Of a stretch of DNA of 64,000 bases, positions 11,720 through 23,490 are shown one piece after another. A program made the position numbers and the translations under genes. Position 1 is the stretch's first letter. Every line of letters begins with the position of its first letter. The stretch lies in NCBI GenBank assembly GCA_944472155.2, contig OX235279.1, positions 157,316,199-157,380,198 of the forward strand. The letters run 5' to 3'. Source of the stretch: Trichobilharzia szidati (lineage: Eukaryota > Platyhelminthes > Trematoda > Strigeidida > Schistosomatidae). The notes beneath the pieces were generated by a model. The model made no database searches, was not told the origin of the DNA, and saw only the letters and a program-made list of their open reading frames with translations.

Positions 11720-13160
11720 TCGATTCAAGAGTTCTTTGAAGTGAGAAGTTCATTGTTTAATCTGGCTTCCCACCTTGGTGATTAGATTCCCTTGACTCTC
11801 TTACATATGTTTCATCTGCATTGATCTCTTCCTGGATAGAAACCTGGTTTCCTGATATAATGTCCTCAGGTCTCTTTTACGTTCGGCCTGCCTGTTCTGC
11901 TCCAGTCGTTGTAGAATTGTGCTTTATCTCTCCCAGAACTCTTCTTCCCTTCTTTATTCAGTGCAGTGTACACTGCTGTGAACTTATCTTCTCCTTTTGT
12001 TGTCAATCTTTGCATTGAGTCATCTCCTTCACCATCCTCCCCTATTCTATTGGCTCCCAGGTATCTGTTGAGAGCCATTCCTTGTCGTGTCTCTGCTTTC
12101 TTCTTATAACGGTTGTACACATCACCTTCAGAGAGTTCCAATGTTATCCTACGCAGGTTTCCTCAGTGATGCCACATAGTGTATCCAACTTTGCTCTGGT
12201 GGCTGCAGTGTAGGTATCTTTTTTAAAACAATTAGTTCCCTTTATGAATTTATATAAAGCAATAAGAAGACGTAATTTGTCTGAATCGTGTAATGTATTT
12301 GCGCAACACATTTCGAACAATCTTTTTTAGTTGTATCTTTCAGTTTCTGAGTGTTGAACTTGAATTGTGGTCTCTTTCCAATTGTTCTGAACGATTTCAG
12401 CTTCGCCTTGAAGCTTTCTTGGACCAGATGATGCTCTGAGCCCACATCTGCTCCCCGTCTCGACTTTGTGTCCAGCAGACTGCGTCTCCACTTCTTTCAG
12501 ATTGAAATGAAGTCTATCTAGTTTGTGGTCTATCTGTCAGGCGAAATCCATGTTGCTTTTTGTATATCGTTGTGCACGCTGCCTTCGATCATTAAACCAT
12601 TGGGAGCGCAGGAGTCCGCCAAGAGTTCTCCGTTGTCAATCATTTTGCCCAGAGCCTCTCGACTCATGATGAGTTCTCTTCCTGTATTATCTGCTCCCAG
12701 TTTGATTAACATTCATATAGCCCATGGTGGTTTTGATGTCTCCAGTTTAGACTCTGTCCATCACTGGTTGTAGTTGTCTATAGAAGTATTCCTCCTTCTT
12801 TTGCTCTGAGTTGTTTGTAGCATTGGATAATTGTAACCTTCCTTCCTCTTGAGTTGAATATTGCCGTCATAATCCTGGATGAAATTGGTTCCCACTGCAT
12901 TAGAGCCTTGCCTGCTGTTGGTGACATCATGATAGCTACTCACTGTCTCAGTGTGCTCGTTGTTGTCGTCTGGGTGACCGGAGTAGATTACTGACTCACC
13001 AGTTGACAATTTTGATGGTTCACATTCATTCTATCTGTTCTTGCAGATTCTGATCACTTATATGCCGTATCTTCTCACTTCTTTGGCTACCTGGGCAGCC
13101 TCGTACATTGTTAGTACATCCCACGTCCCCATTCTTATTCTTGCTTTCAACGAGAGAGGA
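11720..13160 (-). mobile_element. RTE-like LINE endonuclease and linker in right arm
   Basis: Mirror image of the element at 9690-11130, with the same endonuclease landmarks on the minus strand. Here the element is cut at 11720; its C-terminal part is not repeated on this side. That makes this the copied, truncated version relative to the left arm. Confidence 0.8.
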
Positions 13161-16100
13161 CACATCGACTGACTGGCTTCCCGAAGGCTTTCACCAGCCG
13201 GCGCCATTTCGCCTCTCCGATGCCAGCGAAGAATAAGCTTGTTTTCTACAATTTTTTAGTTATAAAACTTTTCTTGTGCTTTGAAGTCCCTGTAGCAGCT
13301 TGATTGGTTTTGTGGGGTAGAGTCGCTAGCTGAACGTCCGAATCTCCCTTTTTTACTGGGTTTTCGACCGGCTAGGAAGCGGGATGGCTAGTGAACTAGG
13401 CGAGTCTCTCGTTGGTCTTATGGCTGCCTTAATTCCCATCCAAATATCGCATCGAATTCATCGTGTTTCATCTGTATTGATATATCAAAGTGAGACATCA
13501 AATGGTATGATTTAATCTCGTGAATTTCCAGTGTTTAAGTCGAAGTGACTTTCAAGTTTCTTAGAAAGCTAAGAAGCGTCACGGTGGTTGGCAGCGAGCA
13601 CTAAATCGTACACTTATACATCGTACTACTGTTCCTGTTGGCACCAACTGCCGTTCTCTTCCCAGCAAGATTATGTATTTGAAATCTCTTTTATGCTCTC
13701 ATACTTATCACAATATGGCTGTAATCACGCTACAGTGAACTTGGCTTCACGAGCCTTATGACGACAATCTTGTCTCACTAAATCGTTTCGTTCTGTCTAG
13801 ACAAGATTGGTTTTGTTTCAAAAGGAAATGTAGGGGTGAGGTTGCAACCTTTATTCGGTCCCAGTGATTGGTTTCAAACAGTGTATGCTTCAAATTCTCT
13901 AGTGACTTTATTGATTGTATTACAGTCGAATGTTGCCGCAAACACTTATCCAGGTATTAAGACATTTTTATCTCAAACATTTACATCACCCCTGGCTGTC
14001 CCCTCTCTGCTCCATCTGATTTTGCAGGTAAATTTATCGTTTTTGCTGTCGCTTATCTTGAGAACTATTTATCAATAGTCACTGGAGACTTCAACTCCTG
14101 CGACTGTTCTTTCCTTGAATCACTTGGTCATGTAAACGTTGTCAATTTTACTACTCGACCTGATGAAATACTTGATTTGGTGCTTACCAATGACGCTGGA
14201 ATATATAAAGCACGCAGACGTGCTCCAATACTGAATTCTGATCGTTGCATTATTCAAGTGATGCCTAAAACATATGACAAGTTGCACACAAGTATCTTTT
14301 CTCACCGTTCCAAGAAAACGCAACAGAGATGCTACTCACAGGACATTATACATAGACTTAGATGCATGCTGAATAGCACCAGCTGAGCATACACTGGATG
14401 ATACAATCACCAATATAACGGATTATCTTAAATTCTGTCTAGACGTATGTTGCCCCCAACAGACACTATTCAAAAGACTTGACTGTTTCTCTTCTCATCA
14501 TCTCAAAACGCTAGGTAGAGAAAAAGAACGGCGATACGAGTCTAAAGATAAATCTCGTCTTAAAAGGATCAACATCTCGATTAAACCTGAAATGCCAAGT
14601 CTGAACATTATTTATAACCAAAGACTTTTACCAAGTAAAACTCCCTCAAACATGTGGAAACGTTTCAATGAAATTACTGGCAGTGGTAAGCAAGGCATTA
14701 TTGTTCCCTCTGTAAATGCTCTTAACAAATCTTTCATACGCTCTCCTACTGACACTTTCATTCCTAATGCTACCAATCATAAGGTTAATGACTTTCATGG
14801 TTTTAACACTCTTTACGTTCTCAAATCTCTAAAACTTTCCCAAACCTTTGGTCCTGATGGTGTACCTGTTGTTGTCCTCAGAAGAGATGTGGATGCCTCC
14901 TCTTACAAACAATTTCAATGCCTCCTTTTCCAGTAATTTTGTACCTCCGGCATGGAAAGACATTAAAATTATGCCGGCACGCAGATCATGTTTTGCTATT
15001 AATGTTAAATTTAGACCTATTACAGTTGCCTCTCCTTTTTTGGAATTAATGGATAAATTACTTTTACCCAACCTTGAACCCTTCTTAAAAAGTTTTAACA
15101 ACGCGAAACAGTTTGCTTATAAACAGGACAGGAGTGTTTTAGATGTTGCTGCTATCTTATATCAAATATATCTGACGTACCCTCCTTGTATACGCATCTG
15201 TTTTTGACTTTTTTACTGAAGCTGGTTTTCCCTCCAGGTGCTGCTCTTTCCTCTTCTGTTTTTCCTTCCTTTTTACATGACTTGTCTCTTTAGGAAGAAA
15301 ACAACTCCGTTAAACACACTGATGACGTGAATGTCTCACTGCCAGTTGGGTCTCGATCCAACTGTTCCAAACTGAAGAGCTTTCTCTAGGATATCAGCCA
15401 GTGGTCTGAGCTAAATGTTCTTAGCTTAAATACCTCTAAATGTCAAACTATCAACTTCACCTCTACGCATAAAAGTGATCTGCACGAACTGGTCTGTTCA
15501 CAAAATGTTTGTAGGATACAGGTCACTGAAGACGAAACTAAGTCAAGCATTAAATGTCCTGGAATAGTTCTTTCCTCTGATCTTTCTTCGTCATCCCATA
15601 TCTTGTCGATCTCTAAGAAAATGTTCCATCTAACCTACTACTCTAAGAAGTTAAGACAATTAGGAATCACTCAACCCCTACTTTTACAATTCGTTAACTT
15701 TTCATCTTACCTATTGTACTTGATTGCTCCCCATTAGTCTTTCCTGGAATACTCAAAAAGGACTATGTTAGATTGTGCAGGGTATTGACGGTTTTCAGTA
15801 GGGCAAGTGGTGTGCCACTTAGTCAGCTCATTGCTACTGAAGACGACAGACACCTGAAGTCATTCGAGAAATTGGCTAAATCCATATTGTCTGACTCTCA
15901 ACGCCTCCTCCATTCTCAACTCTTCCTTTGCATCTCATCATGTAGAAGTAGAGGTCATTACAAAAGATTGATATGCTCGTAGAAAAGCTCAACAATACCC
16001 TATTCGGCCTGCATCCTATGTGATGATGGATATAGTTTTAGGCGCGAAACCTACGAATTACTATTTTTTCACTGAATTAATGTTTCTCTCATTCTCTCCT

Positions 16101-16228
16101 ATTTGTAATCGATGGTGACACTGTTTCAATTATATTAAAATTTCAGCTACTAACACTATTATCATTATTTCACACTTTTAATACATTTTTGACTTTATCG
16201 TCACTGCGAATACCAAAAGCTGCTATTA
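11720..16228. repeat. Palindrome right arm, copy 1 (about 4.5 kb)
   Basis: Reverse complement of 6630-11130. It begins at TCGATTCAAG (11720) and ends at 16228, beyond which the two sides diverge. It keeps the 8 bp that the left arm lost (near 16085). Private differences from the left arm include the base change near 13096 and those mirroring about 7710 and 8300. Confidence 0.95.
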
Positions 16229-16380
16229 TTGATCCTGGTTACCTGTATCATGTATAATTTTTTTCATTTTTGCTGTTATTGATTAAATTTGATGCTGTAT
16301 TGCATCAAATGCATAGAATTCCATAATGTGTCACAAGTACTGTTTTGGAATAAATCGAATTACTATTATTAATTAAATTA
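13830..16380 (+). mobile_element. CR1-like LINE in right arm with longer 3' UTR
   Basis: Same blocks as the left-arm LINE but on plus: GDFN near 14080, LDLVLTND near 14180, GPDGVP near 14850, RT fingers 14930-15120, TDDVNVSL near 15315, and the C-terminal block 15770-15980. Unlike the left copy, the sequence continues past the arm end (16228). It runs through an AT-rich tail to about 16380, ending near aataaatcgaattactatta, which I take as the natural LINE 3' end. Multiple frameshifts make it non-functional. Confidence 0.8.
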
Positions 16381-17060
16381 AATAAATCCCTCCAAATTTC
16401 TCCCTTTCAATTTATTGGTGTTTCTTCTTCTGCTGCTTGTTGTTGTTATTGTTATTTAAGTACCTTCATCACCTCTCTCTTCCCCCTGTGTGCACTTGAA
16501 TCCCGTCTTCGCCAACTCTTCTACACACACACTTGTTGCTTTCCACCTGTAGGTGTTCGAGTCACATTTGTGTCACATCAGACATAAATTATCCGCGATG
16601 TCCAGGTGACTCAGTGCCTTCTAGTCAGTCCAAGGTGTGCCGCTCTTCTCGCTCCCCACTCACGCTCTCCCACATCATCCAGTCCACCACAATCACGAAT
16701 ATCATTCATCATGTTAGTTACTTAGTAGTCAGTCTAGTCTTACTCCTATCTTCACTTCGAAGGCTGCTTCACTCAGTCTGTTCGACTCGTCGTTCGGGTG
16801 CTAAGAAGCAATGGCTCGAGACTATTGGTGATATGGCTAAAACTCCTTCTGCATGGCTCAGATGCATTCACTCCTTGTCATCTCCCCTACATCCATTAAA
16901 CCGTCATCTTTCTCCATCTCACTATTCCTTCTCTCGCACAGTACATTTCTGCTTATTTCAGTTCTCTTCAATCTGGCATTTCGCTTTCTTTTGTCTACCT
17001 TTATGGGCTACATGGAGTGGTAAAATAAGAACGACTGCATATCTGTGAGGAGTTCTATGT
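16381..17060 (+). mobile_element. RTE-like LINE tail and flanking dispersed repeat
   Basis: A pyrimidine-rich stretch at 16430-16530 resembles 3860-3990 (both contain cccctgtgtgcacttgaa). It is followed by a C-terminal LINE block KKQWLETIGDMAK at 16806-16845 and a cysteine/phenylalanine-rich tail to 17048. The open frame 16533-17048 is long (171 codons) but only reflects this LINE tail. Recurs at 38584-39263. Confidence 0.6.
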
Positions 17061-17550
17061 GGAATGCACGTCTAATAATACGTCCCTATAAACATTGCCT
17101 TTGAAGTACCTAATATACTAGTGGTATCCAATGTAGTTGTATTAGGGTTTGACTTCCCGATAAGGTATCAGAATAGTCCACCACTCAGTAAGCCGTCCTA
17201 TTGACAACTCGATGAAACTTCATCTTTCGGCTTGTGTCAGGACTTGGTGCTATTTTTCAAGATTGCTCCTCCCCAGCGTAGAAATCATGTAAACCTGCGA
17301 TCCGGTGGTGTTTGTATTAATACGTTGATCTCTGAGTAGATGTTATCTTAGGATGTCAGTTCCGATGTCACACAAGCACACATGCAACAGCTTTCTTACT
17401 AGCCTAACAACTGACTGAGAGAGAAAGACGGATAGAAAGTCAGTCGGTATCGTAGGAAAAATAAGAATTCTTTGTATGAAATTTAAATTATGGCTGCTTG
17501 AATACGAATCCGTAAACCAGACAGTCACATACGGCACTGCTTTAAGGATA
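17061..17550. other. No recognisable gene
   Basis: No domain, repeat family or RNA gene was recognised between the LINE tail and the SINE insertion. Confidence 0.3.
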
Positions 17551-17551
17551 A

Positions 17552-17750
17552 GCGTCGGTGGCACAGTGGTTAGGACTCTCGCCGACCATGCACATGGTCC
17601 GGGGTTCGATCCCCTGCCGGCGCACACCCGATATCTATGGTCGGCCTGAATTTGGGCTACCGATATCCATGCTGAAAATTCCACACTTGTACTGAAAATA
17701 CGGTGTGGAATCAAGCTGTAAATCAAAATAAAAAAAAATCAAATAAAAAA
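17552..17750 (+). mobile_element. tRNA-derived SINE, present only in copy 1
   Basis: The first 73 nt (17552-17624) look like a tRNA. The acceptor arm GCGTCGG pairs with CCGGCGC. There is a Pol III A-box-like GGCACAGTGGTTAG and a B box GGTTCGATCCC, with a T arm whose 7-nt loop sits in the right place. The D and anticodon arms do not fold properly, so it is not a working tRNA. A tRNA-unrelated body follows, with an ATTCCACAC/GTGTGGAAT hairpin and an A-rich tail (AAAATAAAAAAAAATC...). Copy 2 has the empty site at about 39759-39762. I see no target-site duplication. Confidence 0.85.
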
Positions 17751-18560
17751 TAGTCAAAGCACGAATTTATTCTAAGCAAAAGAATCCACTATCTCTTGGA
17801 ACAGTATAGACTTCAGTGTTGGAATTTACGGAAAAAAACCTCAGTCAGTGGCTAGACATTTCACAGAATACTGATAAGAAGAAATAAATGGCATCTACAA
17901 TACCAATCCTTATTTTTTTTTTCATCTGAAATTATTTATTTTATAATTCTCGATGACATAGACAGCCCATAGCAGCAACACCATAAGTTGCACCACACTC
18001 TTAAAAATCGATACTCCCTAGTGATTAATTTTCATTACGTTTCTTGATGTTAGAACTCAGGAATATCATTGATGATAGTAGGCAGTCACTTCAAAAGCTT
18101 TGCTGAGCATTCTTTTGTGAATCAACTGTCATTTCACATCTCCATGCAGCTATTCAATTATATTTGTAAAGATTTGAAGTAGTCCATAGTGTTCGGTAGT
18201 ACACTCAATAATAGACTGCTATACGTTTCAGCAAATATAAATATCAATGCACAGATTTCAAGGATAACTTAATCAGAAAAGAAAATTTTCTTCGTTGATG
18301 ATTGGTCTCCTATTGTCTTCATGAATCACTACGTGTTCGTCATCTATCAAATTTTAAACAACGATGCCTGTTTCTAAGTACACAGTCACATTCACAAATC
18401 CTAATAGATAATTATCCAACCATGCATACAATTTCAGTAGTCGATGAGTCTTCCTTCAAGTCTATATTGTTATTCTTACTCAATTATCATGGTTAGACTA
18501 TCATACACCAGACTGCGAGTAACACATTTATTGTGTGAGCCTTACGATACCACCCAGTTG
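17751..18560. other. No recognisable gene
   Basis: AT-rich sequence with short open frames only. No family recognised. Confidence 0.3.
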
Positions 18561-18561
18561 T

Positions 18562-19213
18562 TCAGGTTGAAGTAGGTGTAGACCAGATTGGAACCGGGTA
18601 CGAAATGGCTGAAAGTCGCGTATTTAAACCAAAGAGCGCAACATCTACACTCCCCGTTAAGTAGAACATCAGCGACTGAGAGAATAATGAAACACTTCCT
18701 CCTCTCACTCTCAACTTAACACTGTTGTAACTGAATTCACAATGTTGAAGAAGAAAACCGGTAAGGATATTTAAGAGCCTAGCTGTCAGTGATTGGAGAT
18801 ATCTGAGTTTTAACACACTGCTTAAGTGGTGTGGTTTAGTAAACAATATTGAGGTAGCGAGCCGTAGAGTGTTGTGTGGAAAGGAGGGGAAGCCAGAAAC
18901 CGAAGTTTTCAAGCGGAATATTTATTAAGATAGCTAGAACAACAAGTGATTCGCGTTTCGAGTCACAAATCTCACGATTATCAGTCAAGAGTAATGTAGG
19001 ATTAGGTTGGAGAAAAGAGATATATCCCTGGATAAAGTGAAACCCGAAATAAGACCGTGTCATCTTTGGTAATTGGTCTTGGCCAGACAGCCAACCTCGT
19101 GTGCAGGCGAAGAGTGCCTTGAGATATCTCCAAACTGCTGGTGATACGACTGAATTAAAAGCTTCCTCAATAGCGAATATGCATTCCCTCTTTGTGCGAT
19201 TACACAGATCCAT
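18562..19213 (-). mobile_element. Possible degenerate LINE EN-RT linker
   Basis: Two overlapping minus-strand open frames (19213-18836, 125 codons, and 18912-18562, 116 codons) are unusually long for this region. The first has a KRECIFAIEEAFNSVV block and an LTDNREICDSKRE block. These loosely resemble LINE text between the endonuclease and RT domains. No catalytic motif is visible, so the assignment is weak. They could be unrelated non-coding sequence. Recurs at 40573-41224. Confidence 0.3.
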
Positions 19214-21110
19214 AAAAGCCTCCCTTTCTCCATGTCAATATCACTTCTCCCAAACATTTACGGTCATTGTAGTAGTTTGAATATCTTTCCCCTACATTTG
19301 TGTGCTATATGCAGTGTATCAACTTGAACTGTTGCACCACTTCTGTGGAAACTTCCATGTTGAAACCTGGTCAGTGAGGATATTCAGCATCTAGATTACA
19401 AAAATTAGTGATTATATTGACGCCAGTGTACACGATCTTTAGTCATTGCGCCACTAGTCTTCACAAATATTCATTCTTAATGTTCAAGCCAGCAAGCTTG
19501 CATCTTTCTACATGTCTCCAGACAACAGTGACAGACAAAGTACCTGAAGTCTTCTCAGGTTTGCTGAAGCTATAGCAATAAAACGACTGAAGCCTGACTT
19601 ATGTGTACAAAAAGAATTCGTTGTTGGACTTCAATTACCCTGGTAACTCACTTCTTATTAGCTCTTTGTTTTCTAATTTGCTTAACTTATCTTTCCACTC
19701 CCTCCCCCCTATATTTTTCGCTTGACTCTCTAAAGAGATAATCTTTTCCTTGATCTTCTGAGTTCCACTCACTGTATTACATCATCAACTTCTCATCTGA
19801 CCTCATGTGCACCGAAATTTTGATCTCTTATCTAATTACGTAACTATCACTAATTTTCTTCTGCTACCACCCTAACAACACAACTGTTAATCTATTTTTT
19901 TTCAAGAAACTTCTCTCTAACAAGATATATATATGTCGTAACACTTTAAACACCTTGTGAATTGCAACGCCTTATTTCACTATGACGCTCTGACAATGTG
20001 CTTGCTAATGGACAAAAGTTTGTTAAAATTGTACATTTTTTATTTTATTAAAGAATTCGGGTTGTACACAGTTGATGAGAACCAACGGAACAAAATGGAT
20101 CCAGATTATTCTGCGCCAATGTTTCTTCTTTTTTTGTTCAAATTTATAAAAGCAAATCATTGTCTAAAAAGGATCTATGTTGAAAATACAGTCACTTCCC
20201 TTCATGTTTTTGCTTGTGGTTACGATTCTTCGTCATAACTGATAACGTTTCGAGTCATTAGTTCGAAACAGCTCTCAGACATCACTAAGAGACTAATGTT
20301 GAACCAGTACATGCTAGTGTGAGACAAGCATTTATCACGTGATGCGACATCATGTAATATGAACTCCACTGTCTACAAAGTAGGTCACAGACACTCTGGG
20401 ATGAAATTCGTAGTACCTGTTGTTTCAAGGTAATAACATTTCCTGAAAGGTGATCTCCTACCTCGACCAGAATTAATTACATAATAATAATATTACTAGA
20501 TGAATGCTATTCTACGGACACTCAGAGTAGTTGTCCATGCTCACCTTACAGAGCCCAGATTTCTCAGGAGTAGAGTAGGACTACTAACTCGGATTCCTTG
20601 AGAACCCAACCCTTTACAGGAAGAGATGACGTATGTTGTACTTGCTTTCAATATAAGGCTAGAGTTGTCCTCCGTCACATTCCATTCTACACCAGTCACA
20701 CAACTTCATGGGTACACAGACATATCCATTACTACTGGCCGTCCACTTGTGGAAGTGAGAACGTGTACAGGCCTCTGCCGGTTGTGCACCGATAATTTAA
20801 ATACACTCGCATAATCGTCAACTGATTATATGCGACTTCCGAAACTACTGTGTGTCATCGCACACACTAAGACTACATATCCTCTACACAATGCTGGATG
20901 TCCGTTCCCACAACAAGTTTGGTGTCATAATTGGGACTCGTTTCGACCGATACGGTAACTAATTTGGGAGACCAAGTATTTCCTTATCATCTGATCCACT
21001 CATGATACAACGTACCATTGACTAGAAGAAACACAATTGGGTTTCTGTAATGTATCTACGCAGATGTATTTCTCTACTTCCATCCCGCCATATGACCTCA
21101 TCAACTACTC
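19214..21110. other. Non-coding stretch with one short recurrent motif
   Basis: No gene is recognised. A plus-strand segment near 20131-20175 encodes FKFIKANHCLKR. It is one of four places in the window with a similar sequence (see also 10591, 37927 and 58665). Pyrimidine-rich DNA near 19680-19900 has no recognised role. Confidence 0.35.
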
Positions 21111-21113
21111 ATC

Positions 21114-21395
21114 TTGTCCCACATCGCTCGTCAGTTGACACTGTCAGAAAAGTCACTCCTGATACATAACTTCAAATACTTACAAACTCAGTCAAGGACA
21201 TACTCTGCAGACCAAACCTTTCCACACACAATTAGACAAAATAATGCATTCTACACAATACCCCGCAGTGACTCTGACTTAAGTCAACTGCATAGGTCAG
21301 TCACACTAGTAGATCACGGGGAGTCAGTCAGATTATCAGAACATAAGGATTTAGCTAAGTGTAGAACGACGACTGACTGGACCCCAAAAAGTTGA
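21114..21395 (+). mobile_element. Possible Penelope-like GIY-YIG remnant
   Basis: The frame ends with SVTLVDHGESVRLSEHKDLAKC. It resembles the GIY-YIG endonuclease tail of Penelope-like elements (compare TVRLAEHKNLTAK at 61715-61936). The YIG tyrosine-isoleucine-glycine core itself is not recognisable. Copy 2 (43124-43389) lacks 16 bp inside it, which breaks the frame. Confidence 0.4.
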
Positions 21396-21731
21396 CTAGT
21401 TTAGAGGAAACAACAACAACCACACAATAGACTGTGGGACAGATCTACACTTGTAAACAGTAATATAAGTAGGCGAAGAGGAAGGTCGGTCACTCAATCT
21501 TTCTTCACCGAATCTACACAGACGAAATACTTGAGATAGGAATGACACGACGTCAATACCACGCATACGGAAAATATTACTACCAACAATAGCAATGAAA
21601 GGATTACGAATAATGGGATCACATTATAAACGAAGTTTGGAAGTTATGTGAATCAGTGACTGAGTACTGCCTTGACATGATGATTATGAGAAGCAATGAA
21701 TTGTGCTAGAAACACATCGCGGATTAAATTC

Positions 21732-21800
21732 ATTTTGATAAAGTCTCTCAGTGTTATACAGTAAATATTATTGTATAACACTATGAGATTTTATCAAAAT
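21732..21800. repeat. 30-bp inverted repeat (hairpin) 3' of the SPCS2 exon, copy 1
   Basis: The arms attttgataaagtctctcag... and ...ctatgagattttatcaaaat pair over about 30 bp with four mismatches around a loop of about 9 nt (taaatatta). It lies about 330 bp beyond the SPCS2 stop codon on the downstream side. It may be a small MITE-like relic or a 3'-end structure. Copy 2 is at 43726-43794. Confidence 0.7.
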
Positions 21801-22131
21801 AAAGTTTGCCCGTATTGCAACCAAGACTAGTGATCCAAGACAAAAATGTACACTTTATATTGGCATCCCAGATACGCCATTTAACCACTAATCTGAAAGC
21901 AAATATGGCATTTGTATGATGTTTACAATGGATAAAAACACATTTTTTGTCACCAAAGTATCTTTTACCTATTGAATATAACAAATACAAAAATTGAATT
22001 TACGCAGGAACAATTTTTTTCAGGTTATCGAAACAAAAAACCAACCTTTGTTACAACTGTTTCTTTTATGTGAGAAAAATATATTGGAATAATGTACAAA
22101 CCATTCAAATTCTTGAAGATTATTATCATTA

Positions 22132-22533
22132 TTATTGAGACTTTTTGTCCCCATAGAGATCTGATACTAGGTGTTGCAGGAATTCATTATATCGATCCCT
22201 TTGTAACTCTCCCCTTACGTTAAAAAATTCAGCAGCAGACTTTTCTATAGTAGACATTTTCACCTTCTTGCTTATACCGTCACGCACTTTTAGGCTAAAA
22301 TGGTATGTAGGATCAAAGACAGCTAGCCTTTTCATGTCTTCCAATGGCCATGTCTCACTCACGACCATAAAGGAGGAAGGAGCGGACTGCTGAGTAGTAT
22401 ACACACCCTTCGGTCGATAGACGGATATCACGTCTACGTCAGAGACGGCGTAAACTGGCATATGCGAAACGAGCCTTCTGTATCCATACTGAGATTTCTT
22501 CAGCGACCAACATGCTGGCACTGGCTGATGCAA
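22132..22533 (-). pseudogene. SPCS2: Orphan SPCS2 last exon fused in frame to LINE codons
   Basis: Minus-strand residues from about 22314 down to the TAA at 22128-22134 equal the C-terminal exon of SPCS2 (compare 44126-44308). The first 4 exon bases and the 3' splice acceptor lie beyond the duplication endpoint and are missing. Instead the frame continues upstream into RTE-like LINE text (SETWPLEDMKRLAVFD), giving a 133-codon open frame. The two parts meet at the GATC (22311-22314) of the tandem junction, and the fusion happens to be in frame. No promoter or splice site supports expression; I treat it as a duplication by-product. Confidence 0.85.
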
Positions 22534-23490
22534 CTTCCCAAAGAAGTGAATCCGTCAACATGCTCTACAACTTCACACCCTATTTGTAAGCTAGGAGTCA
22601 ATGTAGTCCAGTCCTGTAGCTTCATAATCTTACATTTGGCGGGAGCGATTTGCATGCCGAACATTCGTAAATTGCAGCTCAAGGTGTTCAGAACACGCTG
22701 CATTTTGTCAGCATCTTCACCCAGGACCGTATCATCTACATATTCTAAGTCAGCGAGACTTCTATTCCCTGGTAACAAGTCTATCCCTTAGTCGCTGTAG
22801 TCAATTAGGGTTAATTCCATTAGTACATATATGATGAAATTGAATAGAAATGGGGATGATGGTCATTCCCGATGGACACCATCAGTTGTCACCAGTTTGG
22901 ATGACAACTCGCCGTAAGCTCTCACCTGGCTACTTGAGTTCGAGTAGAGTGTCTTGATCAGTGCAATGTATTTTCTCGGTATTCCCTTCACAGCCAAACA
23001 TCGCCATAGTACCTCTCAGTCGACAGAATCGAATGCCGCTTTCAAGTCAAGAAATGTGACGATTGTCGAACACCGATAAGTATGCCTATGTTCCAGAATC
23101 TGTCGAAGGGTGAAGTTATGATTTATACATCCTCTTCCTGGTCTAATGCATGCATGGTTCTCTCGTGTTTGTTTCCCTCGAGCACCGCTTAGTGTATGCA
23201 TGATTATTGAGCCTGGAACTTTAGATACAATATTAGTCAAGCTAATTCCCCTTTAATTGTCACAGGAAGACTTGTCTCCCCTCTTGTATATGGATATAAT
23301 TAATGACCTACACCAGGTTGACGGGACTACTTCTGAATCTCAGATACCGCCTAATACCGTGGATAACGCAGACAGAAAACTGTCTCCAGCATCCTTAAAC
23401 ACCTGGAGTCATTCCGTCAGGTCCCGCTGTCTTGCCTCCTTTCAGGCTAGTGACAGCATTTTTAACCTCAGTTAAGGACGGAGGACCTAT
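22311..23490 (-). mobile_element. RTE-like LINE RT fragment, copy 2 (truncated at junction)
   Basis: Same LINE as 418-1600. The C-terminal codons left of position 418 are absent because the duplication starts inside the element. YVDD, RPGRGCI and FDSVD blocks are as in copy 1. Confidence 0.85.

Larger units (their letters stand above)
418..22310. repeat. Tandem segmental duplication, copy 1 (about 21.9 kb)
   Basis: The sequence from the GATC at 418-421 onward recurs, nearly unchanged, from the GATC at 22311-22314. The offset between copies is 21893 at first, then 21895 after mononucleotide C and (TA)n length changes. It becomes 21903 after an 8-bp indel near 6770, 22203 after an insert in copy 2, 22011 after a SINE present only here, and 21994 after a 16-bp and a 1-bp deletion in copy 2. 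Between these steps only scattered substitutions are visible. The unit runs from inside an RTE-like LINE to inside the last exon of SPCS2. It could be a real tandem duplication or two haplotypes wrongly joined end to end in the assembly. Confidence 0.95.

Noticed and set aside
16533..17048. 171-codon open frame (also 38736-39251)
   Set aside because: The WLETIGDMAK block is a LINE C-terminal landmark, and the rest is low-complexity with no domain or splice support.
17552..17624. True tRNA gene
   Set aside because: Acceptor and T arms are good but the D and anticodon arms do not pair, and a SINE body with an A-rich tail follows directly.
18302..18496. 64-codon plus-strand frame
   Set aside because: No start context, splice site or family support; chance frame in AT-rich DNA.
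20598..20814. Overlapping plus-strand frames with cysteines
   Set aside because: A one-base indel between copies (near 20606) shifts one frame, and no motif is recognisable.
22311..22314. GATC junction as a restriction-ligation artefact
   Set aside because: A ligation artefact cannot be ruled out from one site, but the copies differ by insertions and substitutions, so they are not the same molecule joined to itself. Treated as microhomology pending read support.
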